A program made the translations under genes and the position numbers. Positions 17,232 to 24,670 of a stretch of DNA of 64,000 nt are shown here, piece after piece; the stretch's first letter is position 1; the number at the start of each line of letters is the position of its first letter. The notes under the pieces are model-generated. The model did not search any database. It was not told where the DNA came from and was given only the letters and a program-made list of their open reading frames with translations. The stretch is from positions 2,666,001 through 2,730,000 of the forward strand of contig NZ_SMFZ01000002.1 of assembly GCF_004339565.1 (NCBI RefSeq). Direction: 5' to 3'. The stretch is from Pseudonocardia endophytica. Lineage in GTDB: Bacteria > Actinomycetota > Actinomycetes > Mycobacteriales > Pseudonocardiaceae.

Positions 17232-17655
17232 GGGTGATTCGGCTCCTCGGTCGCGAACGAGTGCGATGACCCGGGAGGCGGTTCTCCCGCGCCGACCTCG
17301 ATCGTCGATCAGCGGCCGAGGGGGCACCACGGATCGCCGACGGCGAGAAACGGCCGCCGGTTGCTGTCACCGCGGGCGGTGCTCGACGCCGGGTGCGGCG
17401 TCGGGCCCGGTGGCCATGATCGGTGGCTCCGGAGGACGGCGGCCGTGGGTGGCCGTGATCCGCCCGAGTCGCTGATCATGGTGCGCCGGGACGGCTGGCT
17501 CGACGGCGCTCATCGCGCGATCCCGTACGCGACGGCCCTCTCCGTGGGGTCGTCGGAGGCGTCGAACTGCTCACGTACCCGCACGACGACGGGTCCGAGC
17601 GCGGTGCCCACTCTGGCGATCTCCGGTGCTGCGGGTCCACCGCTGGCGGGCGGGT
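17232..17655. other. 424-bp region without a recognised gene
   Basis: The right part of this stretch follows the ACC deaminase stop and the left part precedes the DUF305 gene. Short open frames exist on both strands but none has a ribosome-binding site or recognisable motif. No strong hairpin was found. It presumably contains the DUF305 promoter. Confidence 0.4.
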
Positions 17656-18672
17656 TCAGGCGAACACGTCCGGGTAGGCGTTCAGCGCGGGCTGGCCGCC
17701 CAGGTGTGCATAGAGGACGGTCGAGTCCGCTCCGATCTCGCCGGACGTCACGAGGTCGACCAGCCCGGCCATCGACTTCCCCTCGTACACCGGGTCGATG
17801 ATCATCCCTTCGAGCCTGCCGGACAGCCGGATCGCGTCCACCGTGGACTCGACCGGGATGCCGTAGAGGTCGCCGGCCCATCCCTCGAGGAGGGTGATCT
17901 CGTCCGGTCGCAGGTCGCGGCCGAGCTCGATCTGTGTCGCGGTGTTCGTCGCGATCCGCTCGACCTGCGCGCGGGTCCTGTCCGGGGTCGCCGACGCGTC
18001 GATGCCGAGCACCCGCCGCGGGCGGCCGTCGCCGCTCTCCTGGAGCGCGGCGAAGCCGGCGATCATGCCGGCGTGCGTCGAGCCGGTGACCGTGCAGACG
18101 ACGACCGTGTCGAAGAAGACGCCCAGCTGCCTCTCCTGCTCGGCGACCTCGAACGCCCAGTTGGCGAAGCCGAGCCCGCCGAGCGGGTGCTCGGACGCCC
18201 CGGCCGGGATCGCGTACGGCTTCCCGCCCGCCGCTTCGACGTCGGCGAGCGCGTCCTCCCACGACCGCCGGATGCCGATGTCGAAGCCGGACGGGTCCAG
18301 GCGCACGTCGGCGCCCATGATCCGGCTCAGCAGGATGTTGCCGACCTTGTCGTTCTCCGGGTAGTCCCGGTCGACCCAGTGTTCCTGCACCAGCCGGCAC
18401 TTCAGGCCGAGGCGCGCGGCGACGGCGGCGACCTGGCGGGTGTGGTTGCTCTGCACGCCGCCGATCGAGACGAGCGTGTCCGCGCCGCTGGCCAGCACGT
18501 CGGGGACGATGTACTCCAGCTTGCGGGTCTTGTTGCCGCCGAACGCCAGGCCGCTGTTGACGTCCTCGCGCTTGGCCCAGACGCGGGCGCCTCCGAGGTG
18601 GTCGGACAGCCGCTCGAGCGGGTGGACCGGGCTCGGGCCGAACGTCAGCGGGTGCCGGGGGAACTGCTTCAT
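17656..18672 (-). CDS. acdS: 1-aminocyclopropane-1-carboxylate deaminase
   Basis: A 338-aa fold-type II PLP enzyme that splits ACC, the plant ethylene precursor, into 2-oxobutyrate and ammonia. Lys48 in FGGNKTRKLEY binds PLP and SIGGVQSNHTRQVAA is the substrate loop. The residues that separate true ACC deaminases from D-cysteine desulfhydrases appear to be present: Tyr-Glu in DPVYEGKSM and Leu in YAHLGG. The length equals that of characterised enzymes. The ATG overlaps the stop of the upstream GntR gene (ATGA), so the two form an operon. The presence of acdS suggests plant association. Confidence 0.93.
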   Translation of the reverse strand: MKQFPRHPLTFGPSPVHPLERLSDHLGGARVWAKREDVNSGLAFGGNKTRKLEYIVPDVLASGADTLVSIGGVQSNHTRQVAAVAARLGLKCRLVQEHWVDRDYPENDKVGNILLSRIMGADVRLDPSGFDIGIRRSWEDALADVEAAGGKPYAIPAGASEHPLGGLGFANWAFEVAEQERQLGVFFDTVVVCTVTGSTHAGMIAGFAALQESGDGRPRRVLGIDASATPDRTRAQVERIATNTATQIELGRDLRPDEITLLEGWAGDLYGIPVESTVDAIRLSGRLEGMIIDPVYEGKSMAGLVDLVTSGEIGADSTVLYAHLGGQPALNAYPDVFA

Positions 18673-19325
18673 CGGGACTCTCCGTGGGGGTCGAGGGTCG
18701 CCCAGGTCTCGCGGGACACGATGGCGGCCTCGGCCGCGTCCCCGCGTTCGCACAGGTCGACGAGCCGGGCGTGCCGGGCGACCGAGGCGCGTCCGGCGAG
18801 GGTGGCGAACCGGACCCGCTCGAGGCGGCGCACGAGCGGGGTGAACTGGTCGAGCACGGACACGATCGCCGCGTTGCCGCCTGCCCGGACCGGGACGGCG
18901 TGGAACGCGTCGTCGGCCGCCAGCGCGGCGTCCACGTCGCCCGTGGCGACGGCGGTCCGGAACCGCTCGTTGGCCGCGCGCATGGACGCGAGGTCGTCGG
19001 CGGTCAGCAGCGGGACGGCCGTCGCGACGGCGAGCTCGTGCATCGCCGCGACGACCGCCTGCGCGTCGTGTGCGGCGCGCGCGTCGAGCGAGCTGACCGT
19101 CGTGGACCGCCCGGGTGCCGCGACGACCAGTCCCGCCTGCCCGAGCCGTAGCAGCGCCTCGCGCACCGGGGTGCGGGAGACCCCGAGCCACTGCGCGAGC
19201 TCGCCGTCGCGCAGCTGCTCGCCGGGTGCGAGCGAGCCGTCGACGATGGCATCGCGCAACCGCAGGTAGACGTCGTCGCGCAGCAGCGACCGCTCCAGCG
19301 GTCCGGCACCCTCCGGGATGGGCAT
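18669..19325 (-). CDS. GntR-family (FCD-type) regulator of acdS
   Basis: A 218-aa regulator. The winged helix is at residues 15-75 (YLRLRDAIVDGSLAPGEQLR, then LGVSRTPVREALLRL) and an all-helical FCD-like ligand domain follows. ATG 19325 was chosen. The longer TTG-initiated frame would begin in what reads as the -35 hexamer TTGACA. It is coupled by an ATGA overlap to acdS, so the ligand is probably ACC or a related amino acid. The AT-rich palindrome at its start suggests autoregulation. Confidence 0.85.
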   Translation of the reverse strand: MPIPEGAGPLERSLLRDDVYLRLRDAIVDGSLAPGEQLRDGELAQWLGVSRTPVREALLRLGQAGLVVAAPGRSTTVSSLDARAAHDAQAVVAAMHELAVATAVPLLTADDLASMRAANERFRTAVATGDVDAALAADDAFHAVPVRAGGNAAIVSVLDQFTPLVRRLERVRFATLAGRASVARHARLVDLCERGDAAEAAIVSRETWATLDPHGESR

Positions 19326-19361
19326 GTAATATATTGCATTCTGAACCGTCGCGGTTGTCAA
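19324..19361 (-). promoter_or_regulatory. Promoter and operator of the gntR-acdS operon
   Basis: On the minus strand TTGACA (19356-19361) is a perfect -35 hexamer. A near-perfect palindrome ATGCAATATATTACAT (19324-19339) covers the -10 region and the start codon. This AT-rich island stands out from its GC-rich surroundings. A leaderless or near-leaderless transcript blocked by the GntR protein is the simplest reading. Confidence 0.65.
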
Positions 19362-19500
19362 GCTCGTGAACGGACGACCGGCAGGGCGGGCGCTCGACGG
19401 CGACGCGCAGGCGCGGACCGTAACCCGCTGGCGGGCGAGGACGTGACCGACCGCGGCGCGGATCCTGACCCGGCGCCTCGACCGTCTCCGACGGGACGGT

Positions 19501-20367
19501 TCAGCCGGGCTCGCCCGGCTGGACGCGGTCCGCGGCGGCCTGCCCCGCCTTCTTGGCCTTGTCCTCCCGGTAGCTGCGACGGGTGGCCTTGATCGTCACG
19601 ACCGCGACCAGCGCCAGAGTGATCCAGAGGGCGTACTTGTCGATCATCAGGACGACGTCGACCCCGTGCTGGCCGACGCCGAACCCGAGACCCGCGACGA
19701 GCCCGGCGATGGCAGCGGCCCCGATCGCGTCGAAGACCAGGAACGGGATCAGACGCATGCCTCCGAGCCCCGCGACGGCGAACACGGCGGGAGCGGGGAC
19801 ACCGGGCAGTGCCGCGGCCGCCACGACGAGCGGCATCGCCCAGCGCGGCCAGGACCGGATCCGGGCGACGAACCGCTTCGCGAGCTCTCCGGGAGCCCAC
19901 AGCTCGATGATCTTCGCCCCCCACCGCCGTCCGGCGAGCCAGAACAGCCAGTCGAACTTGACCATGCCGAACACGCCCGCGGCGATCACGAGCCACAGGT
20001 CGCCCTGGCCGATCCGGGCGAACGCGGCGCCCGCACCGATCGCGGACAGGCTCCCGGTGACGGCGCTGAGCGCGACCGGGTGCGACGCCAGCAGGAACGG
20101 CCGGAACGGCATGGTCGCCGCCATCAGCAGCAGGACGGCCAGCGTGGAGAACACCAGGATCTTGTCGCCGCGCGACATCGGGTGGTCCCACGGCATCGCG
20201 TCGCGCCAGGCCTTCTTCGCCTCGGCGATCTCCTCGGGGGAGTAGTCCTTGCTCCGCCAGCGGAACCGCTTCGGTTTGCCGGCGGCCGCCGCACCACCGT
20301 CCGCCGGATCCGTGCCCGTGGTCTGCGCGGCGTCCACCGTCTCCGGCTGCGTCCCGTCCCCCGACAT
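19501..20367 (-). CDS. DedA/VTT-domain-like membrane protein
   Basis: A 288-aa integral membrane protein. An N-terminal hydrophilic region of about 75 residues ends in FRWRSKDYSPEEIAEAKKAW, followed by about five hydrophobic segments. GVFGMVKFDWLFWLAGRRWG and LPGVPAPAVFAVAGLGGMR are placed like the conserved loops of DedA/SNARE-associated (VTT) proteins, which act in phospholipid flipping or membrane homeostasis. The ATG follows GGGGAGAACGG. The match is by pattern, not by a diagnostic motif. Confidence 0.65.
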   Translation of the reverse strand: MSGDGTQPETVDAAQTTGTDPADGGAAAAGKPKRFRWRSKDYSPEEIAEAKKAWRDAMPWDHPMSRGDKILVFSTLAVLLLMAATMPFRPFLLASHPVALSAVTGSLSAIGAGAAFARIGQGDLWLVIAAGVFGMVKFDWLFWLAGRRWGAKIIELWAPGELAKRFVARIRSWPRWAMPLVVAAAALPGVPAPAVFAVAGLGGMRLIPFLVFDAIGAAAIAGLVAGLGFGVGQHGVDVVLMIDKYALWITLALVAVVTIKATRRSYREDKAKKAGQAAADRVQPGEPG

Positions 20368-20472
20368 CCGTTCTCCCCAGGTTCCGGTGACGTGCGGTCA
20401 CGCCACCTCGACGAGGAGAAGTGGACACCATGCCGCTACGGCAGGGTCAAGCACGCCCCCGGATCGGGCGTA

Positions 20473-21426
20473 TCAGGATGTTCCGGACGGGTCGAACTCC
20501 ACCGCCGCGAGCTCGGCCGAACGATCCCAGACGCGGCGCGCGTCGTCGGCGCTGCGCAGCGGTGGGTAGAGCTTCTGCAGCCCGGGCGGTCCGCCGACGT
20601 TCCCGGGCCCGCTCGGTCCGACGAGCACGCCGCCGCCGACGTCCGGTGACGTCGCCGCGTACAGGGCGGTGAGCAACGCGGTCTCGACGGTGCCGAACAG
20701 GATGCCGCGCGACGACAGCGCGCCGATGACCCGGCGGCCGACGGTGTCGCGGGACCTGCCGACCTCCGGCCGGGCGGCGAGCAGGTTCGTCGGGACGACG
20801 CCGGGGTGCGAGAGGTTGCTGGTGATGCCCCATCCGTCGGCCCGGCTGCGGCGGTCGAGCTCGAGGCCGAACAGCCCGAACGCGATCTTGGACTGCCGGT
20901 AGGCGCGCATGCCGTCGTAGGAACGCTCCCAGTTCAGGTCCGCCCAGTTCACCGAGCCCCGGCTCGCCGCGACGCTGACCTGCGACGTCACGCGGGCGCG
21001 TCCGGCCCGCAGCAGTGGCAGCAGGTGGGCGACGAGCGCGACGTGGCCGAGGTGGTTCGTGCCGAACTGGAGCTCGACGCCGTCGACGGTCGTCTGCCGG
21101 TCGGGCGGGGTCATCACGCCGGCGTTGTTGATCAGGATGTGGATCGGACGGTCCTCGCCGCGCAGGGTCGCGCCGAGCGCGGCCACCGACGCGAGCGAGG
21201 ACAGGTCGAGCTCGCGCAGGGACACGTCCGCGCCGGGGACCCGGTCGCGGATCGCGGCGACGGCCGCATCGCCCTTGGCCGGGTTGCGGACGGGCATCAC
21301 GACCTCGGCGCCCGCGGCGGCGAGCCGGCGGGCCAGGCCGAGACCGACCCCGTCGCTGGCTCCGGTGACGACGGCGCGGCGGCCGGTGAGGTCGGGGACG
21401 GTGATGTCGGGTCGACGACGGGGCAT
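20473..21426 (-). CDS. Short-chain dehydrogenase/reductase
   Basis: A 317-aa Rossmann-fold oxidoreductase with cofactor motif TGASDGVG, NNAGVM, and catalytic YRQSK in the YxxxK position. The Arg after strand 2 (PVRNPAKG) suggests NADP(H). It resembles retinol-dehydrogenase-like SDRs. The longer in-frame extension upstream crosses the divergent operator region and was rejected. It is divergent from the XRE regulator at 21606, its probable repressor or activator. The substrate is unknown. Confidence 0.87.
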   Translation of the reverse strand: MPRRRPDITVPDLTGRRAVVTGASDGVGLGLARRLAAAGAEVVMPVRNPAKGDAAVAAIRDRVPGADVSLRELDLSSLASVAALGATLRGEDRPIHILINNAGVMTPPDRQTTVDGVELQFGTNHLGHVALVAHLLPLLRAGRARVTSQVSVAASRGSVNWADLNWERSYDGMRAYRQSKIAFGLFGLELDRRSRADGWGITSNLSHPGVVPTNLLAARPEVGRSRDTVGRRVIGALSSRGILFGTVETALLTALYAATSPDVGGGVLVGPSGPGNVGGPPGLQKLYPPLRSADDARRVWDRSAELAAVEFDPSGTS

Positions 21427-21478
21427 CGGTCGGGTCCTCTCGTGGGTGTCCACCCGAGACTCGGCGATCGCGCGGACG

Positions 21479-21555
21479 GTATCCACGGCCCGCCGATCCG
21501 TGGCCGGCGCGTCCACCGCAGGCGCGCAGGCGGGGGATCGACGGGCCGTGGATAC
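21479..21555. promoter_or_regulatory. Paired inverted operator between SDR and XRE genes
   Basis: Two 21-bp arms, 21479-21499 (begins gtatccacggcccg) and 21535-21555, are inverted copies with a single mismatch, separated by 35 bp. They lie centrally in the divergent promoter region, as expected for two sites of one dimeric regulator, most likely the XRE protein encoded next door. Confidence 0.65.
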
Positions 21556-21605
21556 GCCGGGGCGCAAGCGGTACGAACGGGTGCAGTACAGAGGGAGGGC
21601 ACACC

Positions 21606-22445
21606 GTGATCGATCGGACCGGGCTGGCGGAGTTCCTGCGCCGCCGCCGCGCGTCGCTGCAGCCGGAGGACGTCGGCCTGACGCGCGGACCACGCAGGCG
21701 GACCGGCGGCCTGCGACGGGAGGAGGTCGCCGCCCTCTGCCACATGTCGACCGACTACTACGCCCGCCTCGAACGCGAACGCGGGCCGCACCCGTCGGAG
21801 TCGATGATCGCGTCGATCGCTCAGGGCCTGCATCTCTCGCTCGACGAGCGCGACCACCTGTTCCGGCTCGCCGGGCACCGTCCGCCGGTCCGCGGGCCGG
21901 TCGGCGAGCACATCAGCCCCGGCATGCTGCGGGTGTTCGACCGCCTCGGCGACACCCCGGCGGAGATCGTCACCGAGCTCGGCGAGACGCTGCGGCAGAC
22001 TCCGCTCGGTGTGGCGCTCACCGGTGACATGACCGTCCACACCGGACCGTCGCGCAGCATCGGGTACCGGTGGTTCACCGACCCGGTGACGCGGGCGCTG
22101 TACGCGCCGGAGGAGCACCCGTTCCTGTCCCGGATGTTCGCGTCCGGCCTGCGCGAGATCGCGACGCTGCGCGGGTCCGGCTCCCGGGCGGCCCACCTCG
22201 CCGACCTCCTGCTCGCCGGCAACGAGGAGTTCCGCGCGGTCTGGGACGAGCACGAGGTCGGCATCCGGCCGCGCGAGGTCAAGCACTTCGTGCACCCGGA
22301 GCTCGGCGCTCTGGAACTGCACTGCCAGACGCTGCTCGACCCGCACCAGTCGCACTCGCTGCTCGTCTACACCGCCCGTCCGGGGAGCGAGAGCCACGAG
22401 AAGCTCGAGCTGCTGTCCGTCGTCGGGGCGCAACCGCTCGGGTGA
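21606..22445 (+). CDS. XRE-family regulator with MmyB-like ligand domain
   Basis: A 279-aa regulator. The N-terminal helix-turn-helix (about 10-75; GGLRREEVAALCHMSTDYYA, RLERERGPHPSE) and the C-terminal MmyB-type domain (residues 105-275) match a large actinobacterial family usually found divergent from an SDR. The GTG start follows GAGGGAGGG. It most likely controls the adjacent SDR gene, binding the inverted repeat at 21479-21555. The ligand is unknown; some relatives bind fatty acids. Confidence 0.88.
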   Translation: MIDRTGLAEFLRRRRASLQPEDVGLTRGPRRRTGGLRREEVAALCHMSTDYYARLERERGPHPSESMIASIAQGLHLSLDERDHLFRLAGHRPPVRGPVGEHISPGMLRVFDRLGDTPAEIVTELGETLRQTPLGVALTGDMTVHTGPSRSIGYRWFTDPVTRALYAPEEHPFLSRMFASGLREIATLRGSGSRAAHLADLLLAGNEEFRAVWDEHEVGIRPREVKHFVHPELGALELHCQTLLDPHQSHSLLVYTARPGSESHEKLELLSVVGAQPLG

Positions 22446-22925
22446 GCCGGCGTTCAGCCCGATGTCGGCTGTGCGTCACCTGTATATCGAGTTCGCTACT
22501 GGGCCGGACGGTGCAGCGGTAGTGGGCGGTACGGTCGCTGCGCGCGCAACGACCAGCCTCGGCGGTGTCGTCGTTGCGCCGCAGGACCGGCTCGTGACGG
22601 GCCGGTCCGGCTCGGGTGTCGCGACCGGCGGCTGTGGGAGTCCCCGGTCGTCGCACTCCCGCTCCGGCGGGCCGCTCGCCGGGTCGCGCCCCTCCTCTCC
22701 AGCGCGACCCGGCGGCTGCGGCCCGGCCGTCCGGCCTCGGGCGACGACGGCGGAGCCGATCGACTGCGGCGCGTTCTGCGCCACGCCCCGAGCCCCGGCG
22801 AATCGATCGATCCTCGTATTCGTGAAATCCGCCGGAATCGCTCCACGTGGTTGTGGCGTCGATCACAAAGTGGGAGAGTCGGGCAGGTCAGGCCCCACCC
22901 ACCACCTCAGGGGGCCCCGTTCGCG
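22446..22925. other. 480-bp intergenic region upstream of the hydrogenase maturation operon
   Basis: No credible gene is present on either strand. The region includes a CRP-like site near its right end (separate entry) and a more AT-rich patch at 22800-22840 (aatcgatcgatcctcgtattcg). The rest is unremarkable GC-rich sequence. Confidence 0.45.
22852..22867. promoter_or_regulatory. CRP/GlxR-like binding site
   Basis: TGTGGCGTCGATCACA matches the CRP consensus TGTGA-N6-TCACA at nine of ten defined positions. It lies about 60 bp upstream of the PadR gene that opens the SIS-hypF operon, so cAMP-CRP control is possible. Confidence 0.5.
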
Positions 22926-23357
22926 ATGTCGGAACTCGAACCTCGGAACTTCCTGCAGCCGTGCCTTCTGCTGCTGCTGCGCGAGCAGGACGACCACGGC
23001 TACGGGCTGGTCGCCCGACTCCGCCCGTTGCACGACGGCGAGGGCGACGCCGGCGGCGTGTACCGCGCGCTGCGCGGGATGGAACGCCACGGTCTCGTGC
23101 TGTCCGAATGGCAGGCGTCCGATGTCGGTCCGGCGCGGCGCACCTACCGCATCACCCCGGAGGGCCGTGCGGCCCTCGACGCGCAGGCGGTGGAGCTGGC
23201 CAACGTGCACATGACCCTGCACGTGTTCATGGACCGCTACGAACGGCTGCCCGGCCATCGACCACGGGGGGTGATGACCCATGTCGACGATCGAGGCGCC
23301 GGACGTGACGGCGGCGTTCGCGCGACGCCGCGACCCCGTCGCGGCGCTGGCCACTGA
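22926..23357 (+). CDS. PadR-like winged-helix regulator
   Basis: A 143-aa protein. Residues 10-80 form a PadR winged helix: CLLLLLREQDDHGYGLVARL, then GGVYRALRGMERHGLVLSEW and YRITPEGRAAL. ATG 22926 starts the conserved part; the upstream in-frame extension is low-complexity and lacks the fold. The last 25 residues are Arg/Gly-rich and read through the start of the next gene (77-nt overlap), so the functional protein may need only about 115 residues. As first gene of a hydrogenase maturation operon it may regulate H2 metabolism. Confidence 0.78.
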   Translation: MSELEPRNFLQPCLLLLLREQDDHGYGLVARLRPLHDGEGDAGGVYRALRGMERHGLVLSEWQASDVGPARRTYRITPEGRAALDAQAVELANVHMTLHVFMDRYERLPGHRPRGVMTHVDDRGAGRDGGVRATPRPRRGAGH

Positions 23358-23805
23358 CGCGGACCGTCTCGCGGCCGCATGCCGCGCCATGGCGGGGCGT
23401 TTCCGCGACGGTGGTCGTCTGCTCGCGGCCGGACGGGGGCTCTCGGCCGCCGATGCCGCACACGTCGTCGTCGAGTTCGTGCACCCGGTGATCGTCGGGA
23501 CCAGGGCGCTGCCGGCACTGGAGCTGCCGGACGGCGGATCCGCGGACTCGGTCGCGCTGTTCGGCGAGCCCGGCGACGTGCTGCTCGTGTTCGCCCCCGA
23601 CGGCGTCGATCCCGATCTCACCGGAGCGCTCGCCGCCGCCGACGACATGCTGACGATCGCGCTGACCGGGCCGTCACCTGCGCGGGCCGACCACGTGCTC
23701 GTCGTGCCGTCGGACGACCCGCGAGTCGTCCGCGAGGCGCACGTGACCACCTACCACGTGCTCTGGGAGCTGGTGCACGTCTACCTGGCCGGAGGTGTGC
23801 CGTGA
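23281..23805 (+). CDS. Degenerate SIS-domain protein, hydrogenase-associated
   Basis: A 174-aa protein parallel to the SIS protein at 24020: both end with TT.YxVLWELVxxxLA. The GNGGSS phosphosugar-binding loop of the paralogue is replaced by GRGLSAADA, so sugar-phosphate isomerase activity is doubtful. The ATG at 23281 is preceded by GGGGGGTGATG, giving a 77-nt overlap with padR; GTG 23305 is an alternative start with a shorter overlap. The stop overlaps the HypC-like gene (GTGA). SIS proteins occur in several actinobacterial hydrogenase operons with no established role. Confidence 0.7.
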   Translation: MSTIEAPDVTAAFARRRDPVAALATDADRLAAACRAMAGRFRDGGRLLAAGRGLSAADAAHVVVEFVHPVIVGTRALPALELPDGGSADSVALFGEPGDVLLVFAPDGVDPDLTGALAAADDMLTIALTGPSPARADHVLVVPSDDPRVVREAHVTTYHVLWELVHVYLAGGVP

Positions 23806-24023
23806 CCGACTCGTGCGAGGGCGACGTCTGCATCACCTGTTCCGACGCGGCCGTCGAGGTCGTCGTCGCCGCGCTGCTGCCCGACGGGCTCGCGCTGGTC
23901 GACACGGACGCGGGGACGCGCGAGGAGGTCAGCGTCGCGCTCGTCGAAGCCGGGGTCGGTGACGTCGTGCTGGTGCACGCGGGCGAGGCGATCGCCACCG
24001 TGCGTCGGGAGGCCGCTCCGTGA
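23802..24023 (+). CDS. HypC/HupF-family small chaperone-like protein
   Basis: A 73-aa protein with CEGDVCITCSDAAVEVVV at the start and GDVVLVHAGEAIATV at the end, matching the beta-barrel of HypC/HupF proteins. It lacks the N-terminal Met-Cys of HypC (compare the gene at 32608), so it may have a different job from Fe(CN)2CO delivery with HypD. GTG starts and GTGA overlaps on both sides show coupled translation with the two SIS genes. Confidence 0.75.
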   Translation: MTDSCEGDVCITCSDAAVEVVVAALLPDGLALVDTDAGTREEVSVALVEAGVGDVVLVHAGEAIATVRREAAP

Positions 24024-24670
24024 CGACCGACGGGCTGTACCCGTTCCTGCGGGCCGCACCGGAGCCGCAGGCCGATCTCGACGCCGCCGTCGCCCGCTCC
24101 ACCCGGGACAAGATCGCGGAGATCGGCCGGCTGCGTGCGGCCGTCGCGGATCGGGAGGCGACCGCGCTGGCCGCGTGTGCGACGGCGATGGCCGACCGGT
24201 TCGCCCGCCGCGGGCGGCTGTACGCGTTCGGCAACGGCGGCTCGTCGACCGACGCGCTCGCCGTCGCCTCGCTGTACGCCGCGCCCGGTCTGGGCCACCG
24301 CGCGCTGCCGGCGCTGTCCCTGCCCGCCGACGTCGCGTCGCTGACGGCGCTGGCCAACGACGTCTCGTTCGACGTCGTGTTCGCCCGGCCCCTGCGCGCC
24401 GTCGGGCGCCCCGAGGACGTCGCGTTCGGGCTGTCCACCAGCGGCGGCTCGGAGAACGTGCGCCGCGGGATGGACGCCGCGCACGAGCGGGGGATGCTGA
24501 CGGTCGCGGTGGCCGGGTCCGACGGCGGGGCGCTCGCCGAGGCGCACCGGCAGGGGCGGATCGCGCACCTGCTCGTCGTGCCGTCGCAGTCCGTGCACCG
24601 CATCCAGGAAGCGCAGACCACCGTCTACCAGGTGCTCTGGGAGCTGGTGCAGCGCGCGCTCGCGCCGTGA
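24020..24670 (+). CDS. SIS-domain (GmhA-like) protein, hydrogenase-associated
   Basis: A 216-aa sugar isomerase-fold protein. GRLYAFGNGGSSTDAL near residue 70 is the phosphosugar loop, and GLSTSGGSENVRRGM is the second Ser-rich binding loop of phosphoheptose isomerases. It is coupled by 4-nt overlaps to the HypC-like gene and hypF. Enzymatic activity on sedoheptulose-7-phosphate is not implied, as no heptose pathway genes are present. Conservation beside hypF points to hydrogenase maturation or regulation. Confidence 0.78.
   Translation: MTTDGLYPFLRAAPEPQADLDAAVARSTRDKIAEIGRLRAAVADREATALAACATAMADRFARRGRLYAFGNGGSSTDALAVASLYAAPGLGHRALPALSLPADVASLTALANDVSFDVVFARPLRAVGRPEDVAFGLSTSGGSENVRRGMDAAHERGMLTVAVAGSDGGALAEAHRQGRIAHLLVVPSQSVHRIQEAQTTVYQVLWELVQRALAP

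Noticed and set aside
17510..17655. Minus-strand open frame after acdS that could be a gene fragment
   Set aside because: It is only the end of a long shadow frame of acdS; no start, ribosome-binding site or motif supports it.
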